Source of the DNA: an uncultured Alphaproteobacteria bacterium
Lineage (GTDB): Bacteria; Pseudomonadota; Alphaproteobacteria; CAAHEQ01; UBA3637
Reading direction: 5' to 3'
Length of the DNA: 29,637 nucleotides
Assembly (NCBI GenBank): GCA_944391545.1
Contig: CALXTZ010000003.1
Location: 1 to 29,637 of the forward strand
Part shown: positions 16,194 to 24,757 of the stretch, one piece after another
How positions within the stretch are numbered: the stretch's first letter is position 1
How the letters are laid out: every line of letters starts with the position of its first letter
The notes under the pieces: model-generated
Databases searched by the model: none
The model's input: the letters and a program-made list of their open reading frames with translations, nothing else
What the model was told of the DNA's origin: nothing
Program-made: the position numbers and the translations under genes

Positions 16194-17711
16194 ATGGAAA
16201 ACACAACAACACAACCTCGTCCCGAATTGTTGCAAATGGCGGATGTTCTGGCGCGTGAAAAAGGCATCGATCGCGATGACGTTTTACAAGCGATGGAATA
16301 TGCAATTGCCCGCGCCGGCCGTTCTAAATACGGTCCGCAATATGATGTACGCGCGACCATTGACCGGAAAACCGGAGAAATCAAAATGGCGCGTTATACG
16401 ACTGTTGTGGAAACGGTGGAAGAAGAAGGGGCGCAGATTTCTTTGCAGGATGCGCACAAAATCAATCCTGATTTAAAGCTGGGCGATGAAATTGTCGATC
16501 CGTTGCCGCCGATGGATTTCGGTCGGATTGCGGCTCAAACGGCGAAACAGGTCATTGTGCAGAAAGTTCGGGATGCCGAACGTGTGCGTCAGTACAATGA
16601 TTTTAAAGACAAAGTCGGTGAAATTGTTCACGGCACGGTGAAACGGATTGAAATGGGAAACGTTATCGTGGATTTAGGTCGTGCCGAAGCCATGTTGCGC
16701 CGCGATGAACTCATTCCGGGCGAATCTTTCCATGTCGGCGATCGGGTGCGTTCTTATTTGATGGACGTGCGCCAAGAACCGCGGGGGCCGCAAATTTTCC
16801 TGTCTCGTTCGCATCCGGGCTTTATGGCCAAGTTGTTTGCGGGCGAAGTACCGGAAGTGTATGACGGCATCATTGAAATCAAGGCTGTGGCCAGAGATCC
16901 GGGGTCTCGTGCAAAAGTAGCCGTGTATTCGAAAGATTCATCGATTGATCCGCGCGGTGCGTGCATCGGGATGCGCGGCGTGCGTGTTCAGGCGATTGTC
17001 ACGGAATTGCAAGGCGAAAAAATCGATGTTGTGCATTGGTCTGCTGATCCGGCAACGTTTATCGTGAATGCGTTGGCGCCGAGCGAAGTTTTGAAAATCG
17101 TATTGGATGAAGAGTCCAAAAACGTGGAAGTCGTTGTTCCGGATGATCAATTATCTCAAGCGATTGGTCGGCGTGGTCAAAACGTCCGGTTAACCAGCAT
17201 CTTAACGGGATGGCACATTGACGTGTTGACGGAAGCGCAAGAATCCGAACATCGCCAACAGGAAGCCAAAGGTCGTGTCGAATTGTTTACGAGCGCTTTG
17301 GATGTTGACGATATGATTGCTCACCTGTTGATTCAGGAAGGCTTTACAAAGATTGAAGAAATCGCGTACGTCCCGTTGGAAGAACTGGCATCTATCGAAG
17401 GATTTGATGAAAGCCTGGCAACGGAACTGCAAAACCGGGCCAAAGCTTATCTGGAAGAAAAGAATACCCATCTGGAAAAAGAATTGGCTGAATTGAAACT
17501 GGCCGATGATTTGAAATCTTTGGACGGGTTGACTTTGGAAATGCTGGTCAAACTGGGTCGCAAAGATGTCAAAACGTTGGATGACTTTGCGGATTTGGCA
17601 ACGGATGAACTGATTGACATCGTGGGATCCGATGCGATGAATGAGGAAACGGCAAGTGCGTTGATTATGAAAGCGCGGGAGCACTGGTTTGAAGAAGGTA
17701 CGCAAAGTTAG
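16194..17711 (+). CDS. nusA: Transcription termination/antitermination factor NusA
   Basis: The 505-residue protein has the alphaproteobacterial NusA layout: an N-terminal RNA-polymerase-binding domain (about 1-130), S1 (about 137-200), KH1 with GMRG at 259-262, KH2 with GRRG at 325-328, and two acidic helix-hairpin-helix repeats (about 360-500). NusA slows RNA polymerase, stimulates hairpin termination and takes part in antitermination. AAGGA lies 8 bases before the ATG. The upstream leader carries an intrinsic terminator, a natural point for autoregulation. Its last 23 bp overlap the ylxR coding region. Confidence 0.97.
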   Translation: MENTTTQPRPELLQMADVLAREKGIDRDDVLQAMEYAIARAGRSKYGPQYDVRATIDRKTGEIKMARYTTVVETVEEEGAQISLQDAHKINPDLKLGDEIVDPLPPMDFGRIAAQTAKQVIVQKVRDAERVRQYNDFKDKVGEIVHGTVKRIEMGNVIVDLGRAEAMLRRDELIPGESFHVGDRVRSYLMDVRQEPRGPQIFLSRSHPGFMAKLFAGEVPEVYDGIIEIKAVARDPGSRAKVAVYSKDSSIDPRGACIGMRGVRVQAIVTELQGEKIDVVHWSADPATFIVNALAPSEVLKIVLDEESKNVEVVVPDDQLSQAIGRRGQNVRLTSILTGWHIDVLTEAQESEHRQQEAKGRVELFTSALDVDDMIAHLLIQEGFTKIEEIAYVPLEELASIEGFDESLATELQNRAKAYLEEKNTHLEKELAELKLADDLKSLDGLTLEMLVKLGRKDVKTLDDFADLATDELIDIVGSDAMNEETASALIMKAREHWFEEGTQS

Positions 17712-18309
17712 AAAACAATCTGTTCCGGCCGAAAAAGGGGAGCGTCGGTGTTTTATGACCGGTCTTCCCTTGGCCAAGGAAAAGATGATTCGATTTGTCG
17801 TCGGACCGGATCGATTGGTTTATCCGGACATTGCCGGCAAGTTGGACGGACGCGGTGTTTGGTTGACGGCGTCTCGCGATTTGCTGCAACAGGCGATTGA
17901 CAAAAAGATGTTTTCAAAAGCGTTCCGATTAGATGTCAAACCGGTGCCGGATGCGGTTGCGACGGTTGCGACTTTGTTGGAAAAGCATTGTCTGCATTTG
18001 TTGGGCTTGGCGAACAAAGGCGGCTTTGTGGTGGCCGGCTTTGAAAAGGTCAAAGAAGCGGCACGCAAAGAAAAACTTGATGTGCTGATTGAAGCGTCGG
18101 ACGGCGCTTTGGACGGCCGGGAAAAAATGGAACGCTTGTTGCCGGATGCTTTTTGGGTCAATGATTGGTCGTCGGAGGCTTTAAGCGAAGCGCTCGGGCG
18201 CGATTTTTGCGTGCATGTTGCGATGAAATCTGGTAAAATGGCGCAAAATTTTAAAAACGAAGTCTTGCGGTACCGCAGCTTCAACGAGATAAAGAAAGAG
18301 GATTCGTAA
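17689..18309 (+). CDS. ylxR: YlxR (DUF448) - L7Ae-like RNA-binding fusion protein
   Basis: The 206-residue protein has an N-terminal YlxR domain (about 15-90; RRCFMTG near 19-25, RFVVGPD, GRGVWLTAS) and a C-terminal L7Ae/L30e-like domain (about 100-200; LLGLANKGGFVVAGFEKV and LLIEASDG-like signatures). This fusion is typical of alphaproteobacteria. The start must be TTG at 17689: the upstream in-frame stop is at 17668-17670, no ATG or GTG lies before the conserved RRCFMTG, and GGGAG (17677-17681) sits 7 bases upstream. It overlaps nusA by 23 bp. It probably binds RNA in ribosome assembly or transcription; the exact role is unknown. Confidence 0.9.
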   Translation: MKKVRKVRKQSVPAEKGERRCFMTGLPLAKEKMIRFVVGPDRLVYPDIAGKLDGRGVWLTASRDLLQQAIDKKMFSKAFRLDVKPVPDAVATVATLLEKHCLHLLGLANKGGFVVAGFEKVKEAARKEKLDVLIEASDGALDGREKMERLLPDAFWVNDWSSEALSEALGRDFCVHVAMKSGKMAQNFKNEVLRYRSFNEIKKEDS

Positions 18310-18312
18310 AAG

Positions 18313-20736
18313 ATGAGTGAAGAAAAAACAACTAAAACCCCCTTGACATTAAATCGCGGGAAGCTGGAATTGAAGCCCTCCGCTGGGGTGCAAAACCGAT
18401 CCGGTCTGGTGGTTGAAGTGCGTAAAAAACGCGTTTTTCATCCAAGTACGATGTCTCAAACGCCGGCAGAACGTGACGCGGCTCAGGCACATAAGCTGAA
18501 GTTGCTGAAAGAGGCGATGAAGCTGGAAGAACAAAAGGCAAAAGAACGCGCTGAACAGGAAGCAAAACGTCAGGCCGAAAAAGAAGCGGCCGAAGCCGCC
18601 GAACAGGAAACGCCGGTTCAACCGGCCGCGGTTGTCGAGGAAACGCCTGCACCGGAAGAAAAGAAACCGGCTTTTGTCAAGGACGTTAAGAAAAAGCGTG
18701 AAGAAGAAGATGAAGACGATGATGAGGCCGTCTTTAAACGCAAAAAAATAACGGACGAAAAAGTGTTGCCGAAAAAAGGCAAAGGCATGGATGAACGCCG
18801 TCGCTCGGGCAAAATCAATATTTCATCGATTTATGCTGGCGATGATGACGATGACGACGGAGACGGCTTTACGCAAAAACGGGCCAGAAGTTTGGCTTCC
18901 ATCCGTCGGGCGCGGGAAAAAGAACGGTTAAAACATGCTCAAAGTTTAAAAACGGCCGAAAAAATCGTACGCGACGTGACGATTCCGGAAACCATTACGG
19001 TTCAAGATTTGGCTAACCGGATGGCTGAACGGGCTGCCGTGGTTGTCAAAACGTTGATGAACATGGGTGTGATGGCGACGATTACGCAAACGATTGACGG
19101 AGATACGGCGCAAATTGTGGCCGAAGAGTTGGGACACAAAGTGACGCGCGTGGCGGAATCGGATATTGAAGACGTATTGAAATCCGGTGAAGATAAAGAA
19201 GAGGAAAAGGTGTCTCGTCCGCCGGTTGTGACGGTAATGGGACACGTTGACCATGGCAAAACGTCTTTGTTGGATGCGTTGCGGTCGACGGATGTGGCCG
19301 GCGGCGAAGCCGGTGGGATTACGCAACACATCGGGGCGTACCAAGTTACCATGAAAAACGGTCAGAAAGTGACATTTATCGACACACCGGGACACGAGGC
19401 TTTTACGGCCATGCGGGCGCGCGGTGCGAAAGTGACGGATATCGTGATTTTGGTTGTGGCGGCCAATGACGGCGTGATGCCGCAGACGATTGAAGCCATT
19501 CATCATGCGAAAGCGGCGAATGTGCCGATTGTGGTGGCGATTAACAAAATTGATGTACCGGGCGCTAATCCGGAAAAGGTCAAGATGGATTTGCTCAATC
19601 ACGAAGTTGTCGTTGAAAGTTTGGGCGGGGACGTGTTGGCTGTGGAAGTGTCTGCCAAGAAGCGCATGAACTTGGACAAATTGGTGGAAGCGGTTTTGTT
19701 GCAGGCGGAAGTGTTGGATTTAAAGGCTAATCCGAACCGCATTGCCGAAGGGGCCGTGATTGAAGCGAAAATGGAAAAAGGTCGCGGGCCGGTGGCAACG
19801 ATTTTGGTGTCCAGAGGGACGCTTCATGTTGGCGACATTTTTGTTGTCGGTCAGCAATGGGGCCGCGTGCGCAGTTTGCAAAATGATCAAGGCAAGCGTG
19901 TGGAAAGTGCCGGGCCGGCTGATCCGGTTGAAGTTATCGGGTTGCAGGGCGTTCCGTCTGCCGGGGATGAATTCGCGGTGGTGGAAGATGAATCCAAAGC
20001 GCGTGAAATTTCCGGGTATCGCCAACGCAAAGCGCGTGAGGCTTTGACGGTCAAACGCATGGCCGGATCGTCGATGGAGCAAATGTTTGCCAAGATTAAG
20101 GCCGGTGAAACCAAAGAATTCCCTGTGATTATCAAAGGGGACGTGCAAGGGTCCGTCGAAGCGTTGCAAGGGACTTTGGCTAAAATTGCCAACGATGAAG
20201 TGCGCATTAAGGTGTTGCATGCGGCGGTGGGCAGCATTAACGAAACGGATGTGTCATTGGCACATGCGTCCAATGCGACGATTATCGGCTTTAACGTGCG
20301 GGCGAACGCGCAAGCGCGGGAATTTGCCAAACGCGACAATGTGGATATTCGGTATTATTCGATTATTTATGACGTTGCGGATGAGATGAAGAAAGCGGTT
20401 GAAGGCTTATTAACGCCGGAAGAAAAAGAAAAGATTTTGGGTTACGCCGAAATCCGTCAAGTCTTCAGCGTGTCCAAAATCGGCAAGATTGCAGGCTGTA
20501 TGGTGACCGAAGGGGTTGTCAAACGCGGGGCCAAAGTGCGTCTGTTACGGGATCATGTGGTTATTCACGAGGGCGAATTGGCGCAGTTGAAACGCTTTAA
20601 GGATGATGTCAAGGAAGTGAAATCCGGGTTTGAATGCGGGATGAGCTTTGCGAATTACGATGATTTGAAGGTGGGCGATCAAATCGAATGTTTTGAAATC
20701 GAACAAATTGCGCCGACTTTGAACATTAAGGTGTAA
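18313..20736 (+). CDS. infB: Translation initiation factor IF-2
   Basis: The 807-residue GTPase recruits fMet-tRNA to the 30S subunit. A long charged N-terminal region (1-215) includes a Glu/Lys/Ala-rich helix (about 55-100) and two acidic runs (about 131-139 and 177-184). An IF2_N domain (about 222-275) follows. The G domain has G1 GHVDHGKT (310-317), G3 DTPGH (357-361) and G4 NKID (411-414), then domains II, III and the C-terminal fMet-tRNA-binding domain. AGAGGA lies 10 bases before the ATG, 3 bp after the ylxR stop. Codon use matches the housekeeping genes around it. Confidence 0.97.
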   Translation: MSEEKTTKTPLTLNRGKLELKPSAGVQNRSGLVVEVRKKRVFHPSTMSQTPAERDAAQAHKLKLLKEAMKLEEQKAKERAEQEAKRQAEKEAAEAAEQETPVQPAAVVEETPAPEEKKPAFVKDVKKKREEEDEDDDEAVFKRKKITDEKVLPKKGKGMDERRRSGKINISSIYAGDDDDDDGDGFTQKRARSLASIRRAREKERLKHAQSLKTAEKIVRDVTIPETITVQDLANRMAERAAVVVKTLMNMGVMATITQTIDGDTAQIVAEELGHKVTRVAESDIEDVLKSGEDKEEEKVSRPPVVTVMGHVDHGKTSLLDALRSTDVAGGEAGGITQHIGAYQVTMKNGQKVTFIDTPGHEAFTAMRARGAKVTDIVILVVAANDGVMPQTIEAIHHAKAANVPIVVAINKIDVPGANPEKVKMDLLNHEVVVESLGGDVLAVEVSAKKRMNLDKLVEAVLLQAEVLDLKANPNRIAEGAVIEAKMEKGRGPVATILVSRGTLHVGDIFVVGQQWGRVRSLQNDQGKRVESAGPADPVEVIGLQGVPSAGDEFAVVEDESKAREISGYRQRKAREALTVKRMAGSSMEQMFAKIKAGETKEFPVIIKGDVQGSVEALQGTLAKIANDEVRIKVLHAAVGSINETDVSLAHASNATIIGFNVRANAQAREFAKRDNVDIRYYSIIYDVADEMKKAVEGLLTPEEKEKILGYAEIRQVFSVSKIGKIAGCMVTEGVVKRGAKVRLLRDHVVIHEGELAQLKRFKDDVKEVKSGFECGMSFANYDDLKVGDQIECFEIEQIAPTLNIKV

Positions 20737-20738
20737 AC

Positions 20739-21131
20739 ATGGTAACAAAAGCGAAAAAAGAACCGACGCAGCGTCAGTTGCGTGTCGGAGAAGAAATCCG
20801 GCACATTTTGGCGGATGTGTTTTTAAAAGAAGACTTATTCGTTCCGGAATTGGAAAATCAGACGATGATGGTGACCGAAGTGCGCATCAGTCCGGATTTT
20901 TCGATAGCAACGGCCTTTGTTCGTCCTGTTGGAGAAGTTGATACAGATGCAATAGTTAAGGCATTGAATGAACATAAGGGATTTTTTCGTAAATTCATGG
21001 GTCAAAATCTTCGTTTAAGAATTACGCCAGATATCCGGTTTTTAAAAGATAAAAGCTTTGATGAAGCCGCCAAAATAGAAGCGTTGTTTAATGATCCTAA
21101 AGTTAAGGCAGATATAGAAAAAGAAGATTAA
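20739..21131 (+). CDS. rbfA: Ribosome-binding factor A (RbfA)
   Basis: The 130-residue KH-fold protein binds 30S precursors and supports 16S rRNA 5'-end processing. N-terminal RVGEEIRHILADVF (about 15-28), VTEVRISPDFSIATAFV (about 45-61) and LRLRITPDIRFLKDKSFDEAAKIEAL (about 91-116) are family signatures. AAGG lies about 7 bp before the start, 2 bp after infB. The first half uses the G/C-ending codons of its neighbours, but from about 20930 the codons turn AT-rich (ATA, GCA, CCA, AGA), continuing into the next genes. The protein still looks intact. Confidence 0.93.
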   Translation: MVTKAKKEPTQRQLRVGEEIRHILADVFLKEDLFVPELENQTMMVTEVRISPDFSIATAFVRPVGEVDTDAIVKALNEHKGFFRKFMGQNLRLRITPDIRFLKDKSFDEAAKIEALFNDPKVKADIEKED

Positions 21132-21194
21132 GAGTCCGGAGTTTAGTGTGATAAAGAGACTAAATAAGGTCATATAATCGAAAAAGGAGAAAAT

Positions 21195-22685
21195 ATGTCT
21201 AGGTTAGTTTCACGTAAGGGCTCAAAGAATAAAACTTTAGAAACAAAAGAGATAGAATCAATCCGGTGGAAAGCCGTTGGATTAACGTATATATGGTTTC
21301 TTGTTTCTATTTTGCTTTGGCGACATATTGACTTCAATATGTCAGAAAATATGAAACTTGTGTTTCTCCTTGTTATTATTGTAACAGGATACATATTAAG
21401 TAATTTTGTTCTGTTTTTATGCCGTAAGGATAAGAGTTCCTTTCAATGGTGTGGTTGGAAAAGAGAAGTAGAAATTATTATACTGGGTTTTTCTCCAATC
21501 TTATGGATAGTGGATGTTTTATTCTTCTCTTCTTTTGAAGTAGAAGGCAAAATTTCACTATTTGAATTCGTATCTTCCCCGGTATTTATTCTTTTTTGTT
21601 TTATTGCTTGGTTGACTTATGCTCCGCCTTCTAAAGGAGTTATTAAGAAAGAAAAAATACAACAAGCTCCAGAACAAATATCATCTGTAAAAGGCGGCGG
21701 CTCCCCTGCAGTGGGGTCAATAAACGAACCTACGATGTTGAAGGATGATTTTATTCGAAAAGTTCAGACAGATCTTTTCCCAAAACTAGACGAAAAGAAA
21801 TTTAAGAAACATAAGCGGAATACTGTGATACTTGCTATGATCCTCCTTTTGATCATAATGTATTGGGGGTATGACCAACACCAAAAGAATCTTCTTTCTA
21901 TTGAAAAATTATGCGCTATTGGTGTAATAGGGCTGGCTTTAATTTATATGTTTTACTCTCGTTTTAAGATTAAATATGTTTTAAAAACAAAAGACCAACT
22001 TTTTAAATGGTTAAACATACCGCAGATAGATTTTTTGGGTACCAACGTCTCAGCAAATATTGTAGAAAAGAAATTAAGAGAGCTTTGTTTTTTATTTGGT
22101 CAGCTGAACATACGAGGAGGTATCTTTTCATCAATCAAGAAAAAAGCAGAATTAAAGGATTTATTAAAAGTAGAGTTAGTTCGGGATGCTTTTTTTGATA
22201 CGGAAACGGGATTAGCTTTTCATAGAGCAAATGCACGTATATATGAAGGGATGCTTACAATTCCAAACGGTAAAAGTAGTACGACTTTATTTGATGGGAT
22301 ATTGATAGAAATTAAACTCGATAGAATATTTTCGACCCCGATCGTATTTAGGAAAAGAAGCTTTTTTACTTGGGGTAATAGATTACAAAAAGTATCTCTT
22401 CCACGGAAGGATTCTTATTTTGATGTTTATGCATGGTCGGAGCAAGATGCGAGGAACCTCTATTATCAAGGTGTCACATCTAAGTTGCGCCGTATAAAAG
22501 AGATTTTTAAAGTTAAAAAAATAGCGGCCTCATTTTATCAAGATAAACTGTATATTGCTCTTTATACAGAAAAGGACGTATTTGAGCCGATAAAGTCTCG
22601 TTTTCACGATATAAAACAATATGAAACATTTTATGATGAGATAGTTCAGTTAGAGGAATATTGTGCGCAGTTTAATGATATTTAA
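21195..22685 (+). CDS. Membrane protein: novel 4-TM module fused to DUF3137-like domain
   Basis: The 496-residue protein has two parts. Residues 20-147 are a four-TM module (TMs about 28-42, 55-76, 92-112, 127-143) marked by IRWKAVGLTY and SFQW; this module recurs twice in the next gene. A Gly/Ser/Pro linker (about 167-180) leads to residues 181-496: MLKDDFIRK, basic residues, two TMs (about 209-226 and 238-255), then a soluble domain with FDGILIEIKL, FDVYAWSEQDARNLYYQGV and KLYIALYTEKDVFEP, which resembles DUF3137. Function unknown. AAGGAG sits 5 bases before the ATG. TATAAT at 21174-21179 is perfect but lacks a -35 box and lies too close to the start. Codon use is AT-rich. Confidence 0.75.
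   Translation: MSRLVSRKGSKNKTLETKEIESIRWKAVGLTYIWFLVSILLWRHIDFNMSENMKLVFLLVIIVTGYILSNFVLFLCRKDKSSFQWCGWKREVEIIILGFSPILWIVDVLFFSSFEVEGKISLFEFVSSPVFILFCFIAWLTYAPPSKGVIKKEKIQQAPEQISSVKGGGSPAVGSINEPTMLKDDFIRKVQTDLFPKLDEKKFKKHKRNTVILAMILLLIIMYWGYDQHQKNLLSIEKLCAIGVIGLALIYMFYSRFKIKYVLKTKDQLFKWLNIPQIDFLGTNVSANIVEKKLRELCFLFGQLNIRGGIFSSIKKKAELKDLLKVELVRDAFFDTETGLAFHRANARIYEGMLTIPNGKSSTTLFDGILIEIKLDRIFSTPIVFRKRSFFTWGNRLQKVSLPRKDSYFDVYAWSEQDARNLYYQGVTSKLRRIKEIFKVKKIAASFYQDKLYIALYTEKDVFEPIKSRFHDIKQYETFYDEIVQLEEYCAQFNDI
21252..21635 (+). repeat. 4-TM module copy A
   Basis: Protein-level repeat (residues 20-147 of the upstream gene). It shares IRWKAVGLTY, GYILSN, SFQW and ILGFSPxLW with copies B and C, but the WTEGEI motif has degenerated to WKREVEI. 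At DNA level, 21267-21290 is almost identical to 23296-23319 in copy C. Confidence 0.7.
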
Positions 22686-22701
22686 AATAGGAGCACGAAA
22701 G

Positions 22702-23694
22702 ATGAAAATACTTGCTATATTGATAATGTTTTTTTTCCTTGTTCCTTTATCTGTTCTCGTTCGGATAGTGTATGGGGAAAAACAGGAAACTATCCGATTA
22801 AAGGCTATTGGCTTAACGTATTTTTTGTTGCTTTCTTGGGCTATTTTAAAAGCCCCCTTTAAATCCGCACTGCCTGATTGCGAAACAAGTATGATTATTT
22901 TAGGATTGGTTATCCTTGGATATATATTCAGCAATATGTTTTTAATAAAGTATTCCGTAAAAGAAAAGCTTGCCTTTCAATGGCAAGGGGTATGGACAGA
23001 AGGCGAAATTTTTTTTATTGGGTTCTTTCCTGCTTTATGGCTGGTTAGTACGGTTTTGTTGACAACTTTTTTTGCTGACGAGAATTATGCAAGTAAGAGC
23101 TTTATTTTTTATCCCCTTTTCCTTGTTGTATGGTTAATTATCACACATATAGTCCATCTTAAAAACGGCAAAGGCGATTCAGTGACTTCTTTGTATGATT
23201 GGGAGAGTGTATTGAAGGTGGGAGAACCCACTTATATTAGTGATTTTTTTGTGATGTTGAGAAAAATGTATCCCAAGAGGCAAGAAGCTATCCGATGGAA
23301 AGCCGTTGGCTTAACGTATTTGGGATGGCTTTTAATTGCTTTTTTGAAACCAAACAGGGTGTTTGACATGTCTGACTATCAAAGCTGGGGCATTGTTTTG
23401 GGTTTCTTCTTGGTTGGTGGCTATACCTTAGGGAATGTGTTCATATTACGCTTTCAAACTTGGATTTCTTCAAAAGAAAGGATTTCTTTTCAATGGCAAG
23501 GATTGTGGACAGAGGGCGAAATCTTTTTGCTGGGTTTTTTTCCATTCCTATGGATAATGAGTTCTGTTTTATTGCAAACTTTGTTTGGATTGATAGGCTG
23601 GAGTCTTTTATTTTATCCCTTTTTTGTCATAGGATGGTTAATTGTAAAGCGTATTGTTGAATGTAAAAAAGAACATTCAATTTCTCGGCGCTAG
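22702..23694 (+). CDS. Membrane protein with two tandem copies of the novel 4-TM module
   Basis: The 330-residue protein starts with a hydrophobic helix (about 3-21). It then contains two copies of the module seen in the preceding gene: residues 27-154 and 193-321. Each copy has an IRxKAxGLTY entry into TM1, a glycine-rich TM2 (GYIFSN or GYTLGN), the loop FQWQGxWTEGEIF, TM3 with GFFPxLW, and a fourth TM. This gives about nine TM helices in total. An in-frame ATG at 22663 exists, but 22702 is chosen because AGGAG (22689-22693) lies 8 bases upstream and the preceding gene ends at 22685. I recognise no family. The conserved acidic TEGE loop next to a membrane helix could be functional. No catalytic motif is evident. 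Confidence 0.75.
   Translation: MKILAILIMFFFLVPLSVLVRIVYGEKQETIRLKAIGLTYFLLLSWAILKAPFKSALPDCETSMIILGLVILGYIFSNMFLIKYSVKEKLAFQWQGVWTEGEIFFIGFFPALWLVSTVLLTTFFADENYASKSFIFYPLFLVVWLIITHIVHLKNGKGDSVTSLYDWESVLKVGEPTYISDFFVMLRKMYPKRQEAIRWKAVGLTYLGWLLIAFLKPNRVFDMSDYQSWGIVLGFFLVGGYTLGNVFILRFQTWISSKERISFQWQGLWTEGEIFLLGFFPFLWIMSSVLLQTLFGLIGWSLLFYPFFVIGWLIVKRIVECKKEHSISRR
22780..23163 (+). repeat. 4-TM module copy B
   Basis: Residues 27-154 of the two-module membrane protein. It carries IRLKAIGLTY, GYIFSNMF, AFQWQGVWTEGEIFF and GFFPALW, and is clearly similar to copy C, 39 residues further on. Confidence 0.75.
23278..23664 (+). repeat. 4-TM module copy C
   Basis: Residues 193-321 of the same protein. 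It carries IRWKAVGLTY, GYTLGNVF, SFQWQGLWTEGEIFL and GFFPFLW. The first motif is closer at DNA level to copy A in the other gene than to copy B, which suggests repeated duplication or gene conversion. Confidence 0.75.
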
Positions 23695-23743
23695 TTTAAA
23701 TATGAAAAGAGAGCTGTTTTAAGAATGAAGAGGGAATAAAAAG

Positions 23744-24757
23744 ATGATTTCCAAAGCAGAATTTATACGTCAGGCCATGGCAATGCATCCGCCGGCTGTC
23801 AAACCAAAGAAAAAAAGAGCGCCGATAACCTTTTGGGGAATGGTCGGATTTGTTCTACTCTGTTTTTTTACGGGTTTTATGGTTTATGGGGTTTGTTTCG
23901 AAGAATTTCCGCTTGAATTTATTTTGATGTTTGTCGGTTTTTGGATTTTTTTCTTTTTTTATTACAGAGCCTTTTTACACAAAATAAAAATCGGTCGCAT
24001 TCCTTATCAATTGCCTCGGTTGCCATGGATGGCAAGTGTGGGTGTTTTCGGCGTTTCTTTACTTCTGCCGCTTATCGGGTGGTATTGGATCGATTCTGTG
24101 TATGCTTTTTCTTCCTTGGTTTCAAGTTTGGTCTGGTTTATCGTTTTGCCATATGGATGGCTGGCGTGTTTGTATTTCTTCATTTTGCCGATGATGAATG
24201 TCATCCTGCAAAAAAGGTACATCAACATTCCGTTTTATAAGGTTTTAGCTTTGTTAGGCATCTCATTTTACATAACGCCGGATCAAGAAGGTAAAAATTT
24301 TAAAATATATGTAAACGGGCGGTCTGTTTTGTTAAATGTGTTAAAAGAATACGTTTCTTTAACAATTCCGGAAGTGCAGTGGAAGAATGTGTCTGCGGAA
24401 CAAAAAGAAAAAATTCTGACGTTTTTTCAGTCTTCAACCGGGCAAACTTTGGCGGATTATCTTTTTCCGTCGAAAGTTTCCAATGACGAGCCGGAACAGA
24501 ATGATGAATTTTCCAGATTTTTTCGAACGGAACCGCTGGGTCGATTTTTGCGAATGTGTTACCATTTTCTTTTTGCTCCTGAAAAAACGGAAAACATCCG
24601 CCGGAGGATGTGTGATATTTTCATTTATCCCAAACGGAACTGGACAATTTCTTTTTTTCGCGGAGAGTATTTTTATCCGACGCCCGAAGATTTGCCGGTT
24701 ATCTATGAAGATGTCGCGGCTTTTTATCATACATTAAAGGAAGTCACCCATGAATAA
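23744..24757 (+). CDS. Membrane protein of unknown function, coupled to truB
   Basis: The 337-residue protein opens with MISKAEFIRQ, echoing the MLKDDFIRK that begins the second half of the 496-residue protein. A basic Pro/Lys stretch follows, then about four TM helices (about 30-50, 56-75, 96-114, 120-150) and a soluble C-terminal half (about 165-337) with no recognised motif. It may be a distant relative of the DUF3137-like protein, but this rests on a short shared N-terminus and a vaguely similar C-terminus. AGGGA (23731-23735) lies 8 bases before the ATG. Codon use is closer to the housekeeping genes than to the AT-rich island. Its last 8 bp overlap truB and carry the truB Shine-Dalgarno, so it is co-translated with truB. 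Confidence 0.7.
   Translation: MISKAEFIRQAMAMHPPAVKPKKKRAPITFWGMVGFVLLCFFTGFMVYGVCFEEFPLEFILMFVGFWIFFFFYYRAFLHKIKIGRIPYQLPRLPWMASVGVFGVSLLLPLIGWYWIDSVYAFSSLVSSLVWFIVLPYGWLACLYFFILPMMNVILQKRYINIPFYKVLALLGISFYITPDQEGKNFKIYVNGRSVLLNVLKEYVSLTIPEVQWKNVSAEQKEKILTFFQSSTGQTLADYLFPSKVSNDEPEQNDEFSRFFRTEPLGRFLRMCYHFLFAPEKTENIRRRMCDIFIYPKRNWTISFFRGEYFYPTPEDLPVIYEDVAAFYHTLKEVTHE

Larger units (their letters stand above)
20930..23740. other. AT-rich compositional island between rbfA and truB
   Basis: Base composition and codon choice change by eye inside the 3' half of rbfA and return to the local style near 23740. Within the island, ATA, AGA, TTA and A/T third positions are frequent, against GCG, CCG and CGG in the flanking genes. 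It holds two unrecognised membrane-protein genes and splits rbfA from truB. No transposase, integrase, tRNA or flanking direct repeat was seen. It may be foreign DNA acquired by homologous recombination, or fast-evolving native genes. Confidence 0.6.

Noticed and set aside
21174..21179. Perfect TATAAT before the first island gene
   Set aside because: There is no -35 box at suitable spacing, and the implied start would fall within the Shine-Dalgarno sequence. In an AT-rich stretch a chance match is likely.
20739..24750. Prophage or integrative element around the AT-rich island
   Set aside because: No integrase, transposase, phage structural gene, tRNA or flanking direct repeat was found.
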